This document shows positions 41,885 to 51,999 of a stretch of DNA of 64,000 nt, piece by piece. Each line of letters starts with the position of its first letter. The stretch's first letter is position 1. The notes below the pieces were generated by a model. It made no database searches. It was not told the origin of the DNA and saw only the letters and a program-made list of their open reading frames with translations. The stretch is from Prorocentrum cordatum (Eukaryota > Sar > Dinophyceae > Prorocentrales > Prorocentraceae): positions 674,245 through 738,244 of the forward strand of contig CAUYUJ010014760.1 of assembly GCA_963575745.1 (NCBI GenBank), written 5' to 3'. Position numbers and translations under genes: made by a program.

Positions 41885-43812
41885 GCCCTTAGCGGGGTGT
41901 GCCGCATGCGTCCGCCACACCCAGCGCGGCGCTTCGTGGCCCCATAGGGAAGCCCACCCAAGGCCCCAGTGGTGTGTACCACATGCGTCTCCCCCACACC
42001 CAGCGCAGCGTTTCGTGGCCCCATAGGGAGGTCAACCTAAGGCCCCAGTGGTGTGTACCACATGCGTCTCCCCCACCCAGGACACCGTTCCGTTGGCCCC
42101 ATGTGGAGGTCCACCTAAGGCCCCAGTGGCGCGGTCCGCATGCGCCTCCCTCACCCAGCACACGGTTCGGGGCCGCGTATAGAGCCCCACCGAAGGTCTC
42201 CGTGGCGCGCGCAGTCCGCGTTCGTCTCCCTCACCCAGTGCAACGCTTCGTGGCCCCATAGGGGCTCCGCCGGAAGTCCCCGCGGCGCAGTCCGCATGCG
42301 CCTCTCCCGCCCAGCACAGCGTTTCGTGGCCTCTGGAGCCCCGCCGAAGGCCCCCGTGGCGCAGTCCGCACGCGCCCCCCCCTCCCACCACCACCACCAC
42401 CCCCCTCCCCACCCAGTCCAACGTTTCGTGGCCCCATATGGAGCCCCACCGAATGTCATCGCGGCGCAGTCCGCATGCGCCCCCCCCCTCTCCCCGCCCC
42501 CCCCCCCCCGCGCCCGCATAACGCTCCGTTGCCCCACAGGGGCTCCGCCGAAAGCCCCCGTGGCGCAGTCCGCGCGCGTCTCCCCCACCCAATCAAACGC
42601 TTCGTGGCCCCATAGGAGGCTCCGCCGAAGGCCCCCGTGGCGCAGTCCGCATGCGTTTCCCTCGCCCAGTACAACGCTTCGTGGCCCCATATGGAGCCCC
42701 ACCGAAGGCCCTCGTGGCGCAGTCCGCATGCGTCTCCCCCACCCGTTACAACGCTTCGTGGCCTCATAAGGGGCTCCGCCGAAAATCCCAGTCGCACAAT
42801 CCGCGTGCGCCCCCGCCATTCATTTCGGCACACCCCATTCACGTTTCGTGGCCCCATAAGGGGCTCCGCCGAAGGTCCCAGTGGCACAGTCCGCATGTGC
42901 CCCCGCCACTCATTTCGGTCCACCCCTCACACGTTTCGTGGCCCCATAGGAGCTCCGCCGAAGGTCCCAGTGGCGCAGTCTGCGTGCGCCCCCGCCGTTC
43001 ATGTCGGCCCACCCCTCGCACGCTTCGTGGCCCAACTCCGCCGAAGGTCCCAGTGGCACAATCCGCATGCGCCCCCGCCACCCACTTCGGCGCACCATTC
43101 ACACGCTTCGTGGCCCCATAAAAAGGCTGCGCCGAAGGTCCCAGTGGCACAGTCCGCACGTGTCTCCGCCACTCATTTCGGCACACCCCTCACACGCTTC
43201 GTGGCCCCATAGGTCTCCGCCGAAGGTCCTAGTGGCACAGTCCGCACGTGCCCCCGCCACTCATTTCGGCCCGCCTCTCACACGCTTCGTGGCCCCATAG
43301 GAGCTCCGCCGAAGGTCCCAGTGGCGCAGTCCGCATGCGCCCCCGCCGTTAATTTCGGCCCACCCTCACACGTTTCGTGGCCCGATAGGAGTTCCGCCGG
43401 AGGTCCCAGTGGCACAGTCCGCATGCGCCCCCGCCATTCATTTCGGCACACCCCTCACACGTCTCGTGGACCCATAGGAACTCCGCTGAAGGTCTCCGCG
43501 GCGCAATCCGCATGCGCCCCCGCCAATCATTTCGGCACACCCCTCGGACGTTTCGTGGCCCCACAGGAGCCCCGCCGAAGGTCCAGGTGGCAGAGTCCGC
43601 ATGCGTCCCCGCCACTCATTTCGGCACACCCCGCACACGCTTCGTGGCCCCATAGGAAACTCCACCGGAGGTCCCCGTGGCGCAGTCCGCATGCGTCTCC
43701 CTCACCCAGTGCAGCGTTTCGTGGCCACACTTGGAGCCCCACCGAAGGTCCCCGTGGCGCAGTCCGCATGCGTCTCCCCCACCCAGCATTGCGCTTCGTG
43801 GCCCCAAAGCGA
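41885..43812 (+). repeat. 77-90 bp satellite, forward array
   Basis: About 23 units keyed by CTTCGTGGCCCCATA, a CTCCGCCGAAGG or CCCCACCGAAGG middle, and CAGTCCGCATGCG. Two subtypes exist: units of about 78 bp joined by CTCCCCCACCCAGTACAACG (left end and right end) and units of about 88 bp joined by CATTTCGGCACACCCC (mainly 42,800-43,640). The open frames on both strands are a by-product of near-multiples of three. Confidence 0.95.
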
Positions 43813-44075
43813 TTTCACGGGGGATCCCTGCTGCGTCGGCATCGCAACATGTGCCTTTGTGGCGACCCTACACAAGGATGATTGACGGCGGCCCCTGAAA
43901 CAATTTCCTCTGCGGCGGCGTGACAAGAGGAGCCCTATTGTGGCGGCCCTACATGAGAAATTCCATGTGTACCAGCCCTACGCAGGGATTCCTTCCGTGA
44001 CTGTTCTACAGGCGGACGCACTGCGTGGCGGCCTTGAAAATGGATTGTTCGCGGCGCCCTCACAAGAAAATGCTA
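43813..44075 (+). repeat. Short array of about 32-bp units
   Basis: About seven degenerate units of the type TGTGGCGGCCCTACA, five or so variable bases, then a short A/T-rich end such as ATTCC. They are related to the GGCGGATTACA units at 49.4-50.6 kb and directly follow the forward satellite array. Confidence 0.7.
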
Positions 44076-44744
44076 CCCCAAATGGATCGTGACGAACAAT
44101 TAGCCTGACGAAGGACCCAGCCATATGCAGGCGCGAGCGACCGCAAGTGTGATTCACTTTTTCGGCGGTGATAGGCAATGAGCCGTGTTCGGGGCGTGCC
44201 GAAATGAATGGCGTGGTACACGACGCGAACGAAAACGTTTGATATGACTACGTGGGGAGACTGAGCGCGGGTGAATCTGGGCGCGAGTGCGTCTGACTGT
44301 GAATGAATCTGCGTGCGAGCGAGTCTACGCGCATGAATGCGAGTATGACAAAACATTGTATCATTTTGTATGAATGTCCATAGATGGAGAATGACTGCCT
44401 CTGAGTATTCGTGACACTGGGCGTGGCCGCCGCAAGGCGCTTCCCTGGGACTCCTCGGCGGCGTCGCCCGCGCCGCGACGCCAATGTCGGCGCGCCCCCC
44501 CGCGAGGATCGCGCCCGTTTTCCCTCCTTCTTTTACCCCCTCTTTGCCCGCGCACTCAAAAGCCCAAAGCTGCGGGCGCAGCGCAGCGCGGAGCCCCCGC
44601 GACGCGCGCAGGTCGCCCCAGAAGGGTCCCAGCTACGCGCGCGGGCCGTCCAGAGCTAGCTGGCTGGCTGATAGCGGTCAAGGCCCCTGCCGCTGGGCAG
44701 AACGACGACGGGCGAGCCAGGCGCGGAACTCCGACGGCCTCCGA
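44076..44744. other. Spacer between the two opposite satellite arrays
   Basis: Non-repetitive except for a few loose GCGAGTGCGTCTG-type repeats at 44,260-44,345. The right part (44,420-44,740) is GC-rich. No gene is recognisable. Confidence 0.5.
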
Positions 44745-45765
44745 CGGAGGTGTGCTGGGTGGGGGAGACGCATGCGGACTGCGCAACGGGCGCATTCAGT
44801 GGGGCCCCATATGGAGCCACGACACGCTGTGCTGGGTGGGGGAAACGCATGCGGACTGTGCCACGGGGATCTTTGGTGGGGCCCCTATGGGGCCACGAAA
44901 CGTTGCACTGGGTGGGGTGGACGCATGCGGACTGCGCCACGGGAAGCTTCGGCGGAGCCCCTTATGGGGCCACGAAACGCTGTTCTGGGCGGGGGAGACG
45001 CATGCGGACTGCGCCACGGGGACCTTCGGTGGGGCTCCATATGGGGCCACGACACGCTGTACTGGGATGGGAGACGCATGCGGACTGCGCCACGGGGACC
45101 TTCGGTGGGGCTCCAGATGGGGCCACGAAGCGCTGTACGGGGTGGGGGAGACGCATGCGGACTGCGCAACGGCGACCTTCGGCCTTCGGCGGAGCCCCAT
45201 ATGGGGCCACGAAACGCTGTACTGGGTGGGGGAGACGCATGCGGACTGCGCCACGGGGACCTTCGGCGGGGCTCCATATGGGGCAACGAAACGCTGAGGG
45301 AGACGCATGCGGACTGCGCCACGGGGCCCTTCGGCGGAGCCCCTATGGGGCCACGAAGCGCTGTACTGGGAGGGGAGACGCACGCGGGCTGCGCCATGGG
45401 AATGTTCGGCGGAACCCCAGATGGGGCCCCGAAGCGCCGTACTGGGTGAAGGAGACGCATGCGGACTGCGCCACGGAGACCTCTGGTGGGGCTCCATATG
45501 GGGCCACGAAACGCTGTACTGGGTGGGGGAGACTCATGCGGACTGCGTCACGGGGACCCTTGGTGGGGCTCCATATGGGGCCACGAAACGCTGTACTGTG
45601 TGAAGGAGACGCATGCGGACTGCGCCACGGGGACCTTCGGCGGAGCCCCATGTGGGGCCACGAAGCGCGGTACTGGGCTGGGGCGACGCCTGCGGACTGC
45701 GCCACGGGGACCTTCGGTGAGACTCCACATGGGGCCACGACGCGCTGTACTGGGCGAGGGGGGCG
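44745..45765 (-). repeat. 77-bp satellite, inverted array
   Basis: Thirteen units by eye, about 77 bp apart, keyed by GACGCATGCGGACTGCGCC and TATGGGGCCACGAAACGC. Each is the reverse complement of the 78-bp subtype of the array at 41.9-43.8 kb; the 88-bp subtype is absent. The 375-codon plus frame through it is a repeat artefact. Confidence 0.95.
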
Positions 45766-45779
45766 CTCAGCGAGGTCGC

Positions 45780-46645
45780 CTACAGCGGGCGCCGCCGCCG
45801 GCAGGTCGTCTGAGAGAAGGAGGTGTGGGGCGTCAGCCCCCTGTGGCACTCTCTCGCGAGGAACGCGTGGCCTCTGAGAGGCCGCGCGCGAGCTCGACCT
45901 GCGCTCGTCGTAGGGGCCTGCGGCCTCACTGCGGCTAGGGCCGTGCGTGTGTGCGTGCGGTGTCTGATGAGATGATGATACCTTGGGGTTATGCGTCTGC
46001 AGTGGCGCCGCACTGGTCTTCCGAGCTCCTCGAATGCTGCCGCGTGCGCCGATGCAGGGGCGGCGGCTGGACTGGCTGGGCCAGCGCCGCTGTTCCAACG
46101 GCGGGATGCGCGGAAGCGCCCGGGAGTAACGAGACCAGCGGGGCTCGCGCCCGACGCAGTAGGGATTGCCCCCGACGCTGGAAGAGGAGAGATAGGATCG
46201 AGGTTCGGCTCGCAGCCAGGGGCCGTCAGGTTCCCTGGCGCGGCCGAGGAGGCAGGAGGTTCTAAGCTAGAGGAGGGAGACCTTGCTTCGTCAAATAACC
46301 GCTGCCCGCCGAAGCCGGGCGCGCTGGTACTAACTCCTCCCACGCCTGTTCCGGATCCTCCTCCTGCCCCCCCTTGGGCATCGACGCGGCGAAGTTCTGC
46401 CGCGAGACGCACCTCGGGGTCGTCGGAGCTGGGGGGGGGGGGGGCGGTGGCATCGGGGGCGCCCGCACGGCCACCTCCAAGGCTCTCCACAACTTCACTG
46501 AGCCCACGCGCCGTCGGAGAGCTCGCGCGCGGAGCCGCGGCGGGCCCCTTGGGATCCATCGCGGCCGCGTGCGAGATCGCGACGCGGGGTTCGGTGAACG
46601 GTGAGCTTTGAGAGCTGATGACCTGTGCACGGGGTCAGAGCACAA
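45780..46645 (-). other. Unassigned Pro/Ala-rich minus frame
   Basis: A 259-codon frame (46,559-45,780) begins MDPKGPAAAPRASSPTARGL and is low-complexity; an overlapping frame (46,645-46,262) has WRALEVAVRAPPMPPPPPPP and EEDPEQAWEELVP. It could be the N-terminal part of a retroelement gag, but no motif proves it. A poly-G tract at 46,431-46,444 is a likely break point. Confidence 0.25.
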
Positions 46646-46948
46646 AGGTGCATAATCCCCTGATCCGCAGGTAGAGGAAGGAGGGGAAGATAAGGATCAG
46701 TTCCTCCTGTGCGACCAGCGCCCTGGTCTTCTCCAGCACCTGAGCCGATGAGGCAGGCAAAAAAGCGAGTTAGGAGTAGAGATGAGGGTATGGGACGGGT
46801 TCCTTTCACAGATAATGCCATTCCCGGCGAGATCGTCGGGCAGATTGCCGCCGCAGAAGACGGACATGCACGCGGCTTCAGTGCCATCTGCATTCGAGCC
46901 GAGCTCCTCGCATACTGACGCCGCGTCCGCGGTGCATCTACGAACTAA
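46646..46948. other. Unassigned sequence
   Basis: Short frames on both strands, no motif and no repeat. Confidence 0.35.
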
Positions 46949-48163
46949 TTAACTAATTCCAACTTGGCTGCCTGGTGCTGGCCCGACGCAAATTCGACCC
47001 CAATCTGCGGGGCCAGCGCGAGCGCGCTCATTGATGCCCCAGCCGTCGGCATTCCCCAGCCCGGCCGGGCGGGCGGGCCAGCCCAGGCCCTGGGCGCCGA
47101 AACCAACCGCGTATCTCCTGGAGGGCGCATCGTACTTGATCTGGTATGCGGTAGGAAATTGCGCTGTCTCAGGTGCATCGCCGCCCTGCTCCGCATCCGT
47201 CAAGGCTTCGATGCGTCTCGCAACTGCGTCGGCAACGGTCTCGTGGACTCGCAGAGACTCCGGCGTGCGGAAGCGTCTCTGTACGTCGTCTACATGTTTC
47301 TTCCCGATCCTGCCTCGCTTCTTCTTCGTCTCTGCCCCCTCTCCACCGAGGCGCCCGCTCAACGTCTCCACGTTGCGGGCGCAAGCGACGCTGCGGACGC
47401 ACTCGGTGAGCGCCTCGCAGCGAGACGATTCCACCAACGCTGGTCCAGCAAGGTCGCGACTGGAGCCGAGATCTGCAATTGTTCCACTGACCTGGAGATG
47501 CGGCGCGTCCTCTTGATATCCGCGATGACGGCCCCTCTCGGAGACCAAATGACCGCGCTCAACATGGCGCAAGATCGCGGTCCCCCGAGTCTCGGCAGAA
47601 ACGCCCAGGACAGCATAACCAAACTTCTGCGCGAAGTCGCGCTCGGAGATGCGCTCGCAGTCCCGGTTCAGAGGAGCCCCTGCCGCTCGAACTGAAAGCG
47701 CCCGATCAGCATTCGTCGCGGCTTGGACAGGGTCGAACTCCGCGGCGGCTGCGGCGGCTGCCTTTTCCGCTGACAACCCAGTCGCTGCTTGCGCGCAATC
47801 CGTCGCCAGTCCGCCGTCGCCGCCCGCGGAGCGCTGCTCCATGATATTTCTGAACCCGCCCGCGAGTGCAACTCCGTGAAGCCCCGCTGCAACTCCTAGA
47901 AAGCTGGCGCCACAGACTGGCTCTCGACGACAGCGCGCAAGCTTGGATCCTTGACGAAGACGCCCCTGCTGGCCGCATCTGGGATGGCATTGACTTCCGC
48001 CTCGGTCTTGAACTTGGACAGGATCTTGCACGCCCGGGGCGGGGGCGGGGCGCGCATATCCCAAACGCGCGGGATGCATCAATGCCCCCGCGTCGCTGGC
48101 AAATTTGCCCCCTCGGCGGCAAACGTAATAATGCTCCGAGCGATCCCTGCTACGGAACTCCAA
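46949..48163 (-). CDS. Hypothetical 404-residue frame, no recognised domain
   Basis: The longest minus frame in this part. The middle and C-terminal parts have balanced, protein-like composition: KFGYAVLGVSAETRGTAILR, HLQVSGTIADLGSSRDLAGP, GAETKKKRGRIGKKHVDDVQ, RRFRTPESLRVHETVADAVA and TAYQIKYDAPSRRYAVGFGA. The N-terminal third is less convincing and may be another frame. No membrane segment, signal or catalytic motif is seen. Possible explanations are a retroelement gag/linker fragment or a decayed host gene. It lies on the same strand as the flanking retroelement relics. Start codon not defensible. Confidence 0.35.
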   Translation of the reverse strand: MEFRSRDRSEHYYVCRRGGKFASDAGALMHPARLGYARPAPAPGVQDPVQVQDRGGSQCHPRCGQQGRLRQGSKLARCRREPVCGASFLGVAAGLHGVALAGGFRNIMEQRSAGGDGGLATDCAQAATGLSAEKAAAAAAAEFDPVQAATNADRALSVRAAGAPLNRDCERISERDFAQKFGYAVLGVSAETRGTAILRHVERGHLVSERGRHRGYQEDAPHLQVSGTIADLGSSRDLAGPALVESSRCEALTECVRSVACARNVETLSGRLGGEGAETKKKRGRIGKKHVDDVQRRFRTPESLRVHETVADAVARRIEALTDAEQGGDAPETAQFPTAYQIKYDAPSRRYAVGFGAQGLGWPARPAGLGNADGWGINERARAGPADWGRICVGPAPGSQVGIS

Positions 48164-48890
48164 GACATCAGTACATGTCTGGTTTCGATTCGTGACAGTG
48201 GTTCACGATGCTGGTGTCCGTTATTACTAGATGTTCATGATGTTGCCGCTGGCGCATGTTATCCACGTGTGTTCGGATCAGAAACTGATGGGCCCTATTG
48301 GACGCCCTGCATCAAATATTCGCATAGATTCTTGACGCGCACTATCGCGGCGGTAAATCGCTGGGCTCTGGGGCGCGCGGCCGCAGGGCTGGCGGCTTAG
48401 CGCTGTTGTGAGAAATCGAACAAACCCTGATTTGCCCGTGGGGGGGGGGAGCAACTGGCGACCGCGAACCGAATACTTCCCCGTCGGGGCGGGTAGAGAT
48501 GCCAGACCTTCTCTTCGCTCTCCCGGAAGGCAATGGGCAACGAAAGGTTTCGCGCGCAGCACGATGGCCCAGCTTCGGCATAGAATGCTGCCCAGACTGG
48601 CTTCAGATACAAAAGTAAACCGAATGGGCCTGTTCAGCTCCAGGCGCTTCCACCCCGGCGACTCTATCGGGCGCGTCGCGATGCGATAAGGCAGACGCGC
48701 CGCGATGGTATCAGCGGAGATATGCTCCTTGAGCAAGTCCTCCCTGGACCCGTGCCGTAAAATACCGACAGCCTCCAGCGCGGTCGCGATCAGCCTGCTC
48801 CCGGAGCTCATCGCCAGAAGAATAAATGCTGCTGCCCGAGAAAGCGCGAAGCCCGCGGAATGCGCCGTGGATGAGATGCGCAAGACTCGA
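48164..48890. other. Unassigned sequence
   Basis: A minus frame (49,249-48,278) includes RLELNRPIRFTFVSEASLGS and similar, but nothing matches a family I know. No repeats. Confidence 0.3.
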
Positions 48891-48894
48891 CTGG

Positions 48895-49125
48895 CCGAAT
48901 CCGCCCGGCCCCACAGGGGAACAAGGGGGGCAGGGGTGGCAAGGAGGGGGGTGGGGGGCAGAGCGGACAGAGGGGCAGAGGAAACAAAAGAGACCAAGGG
49001 GGACAAACTCGACAGGGGGGCGAAGAAAAGGGACAACGGGGCCAAATGGGGGCAGAAGAAGCAGAGGGGACAGAGGGGGCGAAAGGGGCAGCGGGGGGCG
49101 AGGGGGGCCACAGGGGACAACGGAC
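48895..49125. repeat. G-run minisatellite
   Basis: The plus strand repeats blocks such as GGGGGACAAA, GAGGGGACAGAGG and CAGGGGACAACGG. Many runs of four or more G are spaced by 5-12 bases, giving strong strand asymmetry and possible G-quadruplexes. Confidence 0.75.
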
Positions 49126-49428
49126 ACGAAATCTGAGAATAGCGATTTCCTCTAAAAAATATGGAACGCGCAATTGCAATCGGCGCGCTCAAAAAACAAG
49201 GAGCTGCGCTCGTTGGCCCCAGGGCCTCGTTCTGAACTGCCCACCTCACCCCCGGAGCCGCGAAACAAATGCACCTGGCCCCCCCCTTTCAGGCCCTCAG
49301 GAAGATCGAGGGGCGAAGGTGGGCGCCTGCAATCATCAGACATGGTCGCAGTCCATGGGAGTGTGCAAACGGGAAAACCTCTGCGGAATTGCGCTGCGCA
49401 CGTCCATGGAAGACCACGCACGGGGTCC
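49126..49428. other. Spacer, nothing recognised
   Basis: No gene motif or repeat; the short plus and minus frames are not convincing. Confidence 0.4.
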
Positions 49429-49429
49429 T

Positions 49430-49925
49430 TTTGATGGAATACAGAAGGCCCGGGGATTGCAAAACGGATTATTTTGGCGGATTGCAGAAGGATTTCTTCT
49501 GTGGCGGATTACCGAAGGACCCCTTCTGCGGCCGGTTACTCATGGAATCCTGTTGCCGCGACTTACAAAGGAAACCCTCCTGCGGCGGATTGCGAGCTCA
49601 CCCCCTCCGTGGCCGATTGAACAGGAAGTCCTTGCGCGGCGAATGACACTTTGACTCCTTTTGTGGCGGGCGACAACTCGGCCCCTTTACTGGTGGGTTA
49701 CAAGGGAATCCTTTCGTGGCGAATTGTAAAAGACATCTTTTTGTTGCGGATTACAACATAGTTCCTCTAAAGGCGGATTACGAAGAAAATCCTTCTGCGG
49801 CGACTTGCAGAGAGAATCCTTCTGCGGCGGATGACAAGTTGATTATGTTTGTGGCGGGTTACCATAGGAATCCTTTTGTGGCGGGTTACACATTGACCGC
49901 TTCTGCGGGGATCTTTATCGACCTG
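49430..49925 (+). repeat. About 32-bp repeat array, forward
   Basis: Roughly 14 degenerate units of the form CTTCTGTGGCGGATTACA followed by variable bases and GAATC or GGAAT. Several read TTTTGTGGCGGGTTACA. The same unit occurs inverted at 50.28-50.64 kb. Confidence 0.85.
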
Positions 49926-49949
49926 GAGCTGCGAGAGGTTCCCGTAGTT

Positions 49950-49983
49950 GAATATATATATATATACATATACATACAATTTG
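49950..49983. repeat. Short (TA)n tract
   Basis: ATATATATATATATACATATACATACAA between the two opposite arrays. Confidence 0.85.
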
Positions 49984-50279
49984 TTTAGAAACAACTCACA
50001 TGATTTAAAATCCAGAGGGCTTGGCTGCAGTGAAACTCAGAGGGGGTCTCAAGCGAATCTGCGTTTTCACTCGGAAATTAATGTGCAGACAATGAACAAG
50101 CAGGCTTCCCTTGAGACCCCCCCACACCCCCCCAGGATGCTTGCATCAGCCCGGCTCCGTGGATTTATTTTGATATTTTGAGAGTGCCCCACGCGACACC
50201 TGGCTTACCTCTTTGGAGAATGTAATTTTCCATCTAAAATATGAGAAACCGCCCGCAGGTCCAGGCCGCTAAAGATCCC

Positions 50280-50640
50280 CGCGCACGGGATCAATGTATC
50301 ATCCGCCACAAGGATATCTCTTGTAATCCGCCACAGAAGGAATGATATTGCACTTCGCCACAAAAGCACCCCTTCGCATTTCGTCGCAAAAGCATCCCAT
50401 GTGTAATCCGCCACGAAGGGCATCAACGCGCAATCAGCCACAGAAGAATTTCCTTTGTAATCGGCCACACAAGGAAGCAATGTATAACTCTTCGCGAAAG
50501 CCATCAAGTTGCACGTCCTGCGCCCTCGGTCAACATGCGCGTCAGCCACTAAAGAATTCCACTTGGTGGCCGATTACAAACAGGTCTCTCCCCTGTGGCC
50601 GGCGACAGAAAAGATTTCTTTCGCGGCGGGCCATCACGGG
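50280..50640 (-). repeat. About 32-bp repeat array, inverted
   Basis: TGTAATCCGCCACAAAAGG-type words, for example at 50,300-50,345 and 50,400-50,475, are reverse complements of the forward array units. About ten units with substitutions. The last ones (to 50,640) read forward again as GGCGGGCCAT, so orientation may switch near 50,560. Confidence 0.75.
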
Positions 50641-51999
50641 ATCCCCTTTTCAAAGCTGGCTTCAAAGAGGATTCCTGCGACAGGCGGGGGAAAAGGAGAC
50701 GACGGGGCACTCGCCTCGAAATTGGGACTGGAGGGTGGCCCGCGGGGGCCCCCTGCCACATGCTTCGCGAGAAAGCAACAAAATAACAACTCCAAGATCT
50801 CGGCGCAAGGCCCCCCCCCCCCCCCCAAAAAAAAAAGACATAAAAAGCAAACGTCCAAGCGAGTTCGAACAGATCAACAATCCGGGCGACAACGGTTCCG
50901 AATGATCCCAGAACCCCCCCTCGCCCCCCCTTTCCAGAGAGAGGCCGCCATCGGCCCGGCCAGAAAAAAAAGCCACTGCCTCCGCAGTGGGCAAGGCAAA
51001 CGACGGGGCCCCCTGGGCCACAAGGAATAGGGACTATTCCTGTCCATTCGCACGGCAAGACCGCATGCGCAGTGGATCGATGTCTCGAGTTCGAAGTGCT
51101 GACCACGAGACTGCCGGGCTCGCGTTGAGGGCCGACGCAAGTCGCCCCCTCATCTGCCAGCGACGGAAGAAGAGACAGGGCATTCGGCCTTGGCCGGCGC
51201 GAGGAGGGACTTCCAGAGCAGCGCGCGGACTTGCGCCACGGCGCCCCCGCTGAAGTCGGAGATCACGCGCTTTCCGAGCTCCGTCGCCTTGAAAATCCTA
51301 TCTTCGGGCGCCATGTTCTCGACTGTCTCTTGTCAGGCATCCTGCTGCCAGGCCCCCCCCTGTCCAAATTGATATGAATCGGGCTTGCCGGGCTGGCGAA
51401 CCAGGCTGGGCGGCTGGTCTACTTCGCGGACCCTGCTCTCTGCGACTCTGCCTGAGCTGAAGATAATGGTCGGGCCTAGCAAAATGTGTCAACAATCGGG
51501 AATGGAACTGAACAGCACTTCAGCTTTGATCCGCTCTGCCTGGGGAATGACTGAGGAGCCGTCTCAGCCGGGAGGACGTTCCCCCGCCCAGTGCCAGGGC
51601 GCTCGGTGCACGAGGTATTCGGGACATGCGCGCAACAAATTGGCCTCCCGCGACGATGTAGAAAGCCGTCGCGGCAGGCGACCGGTCGTTGGTTTCTGGT
51701 GCGGGCCCGAATCGGCAGAGCCTGATATTGATCCGTTCCATGCCAACTGCTGGGTTCGCGATCACTTCGTCAGCGCGAATCTACATGTTTACCAAATATA
51801 TTGCAGCATAGGGCGCGTCCTGTTTTCGGCGCGAAAATAATAATTCATCCCCCAGATAATTATGGCCGGGCAGAAAGATCATCCAAACCCATTGAAATTC
51901 ACGTCGAGCGACTTCGCTAAGGCGAAAGGGGAAGCGGGGAGAGATGATGTCGGCGGGGTCGGACGCTTCATTTGCAGTCCGCGCTGCCTAAGGGCTCTA
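50641..51999. other. Unassigned sequence with poly-C/poly-A tract
   Basis: A homopolymer block (C then A) at about 50,810-50,840. Long frames on both strands lack motifs. AT-rich AAATAATAATTC near 51,834-51,845. No gene supported. Confidence 0.4.

Noticed and set aside
42032-45938. Frames up to 375 codons (for example GGDACGLRHGDLRWGS repeats)
   Set aside because: Translation of the 77-90 bp satellite on both strands.
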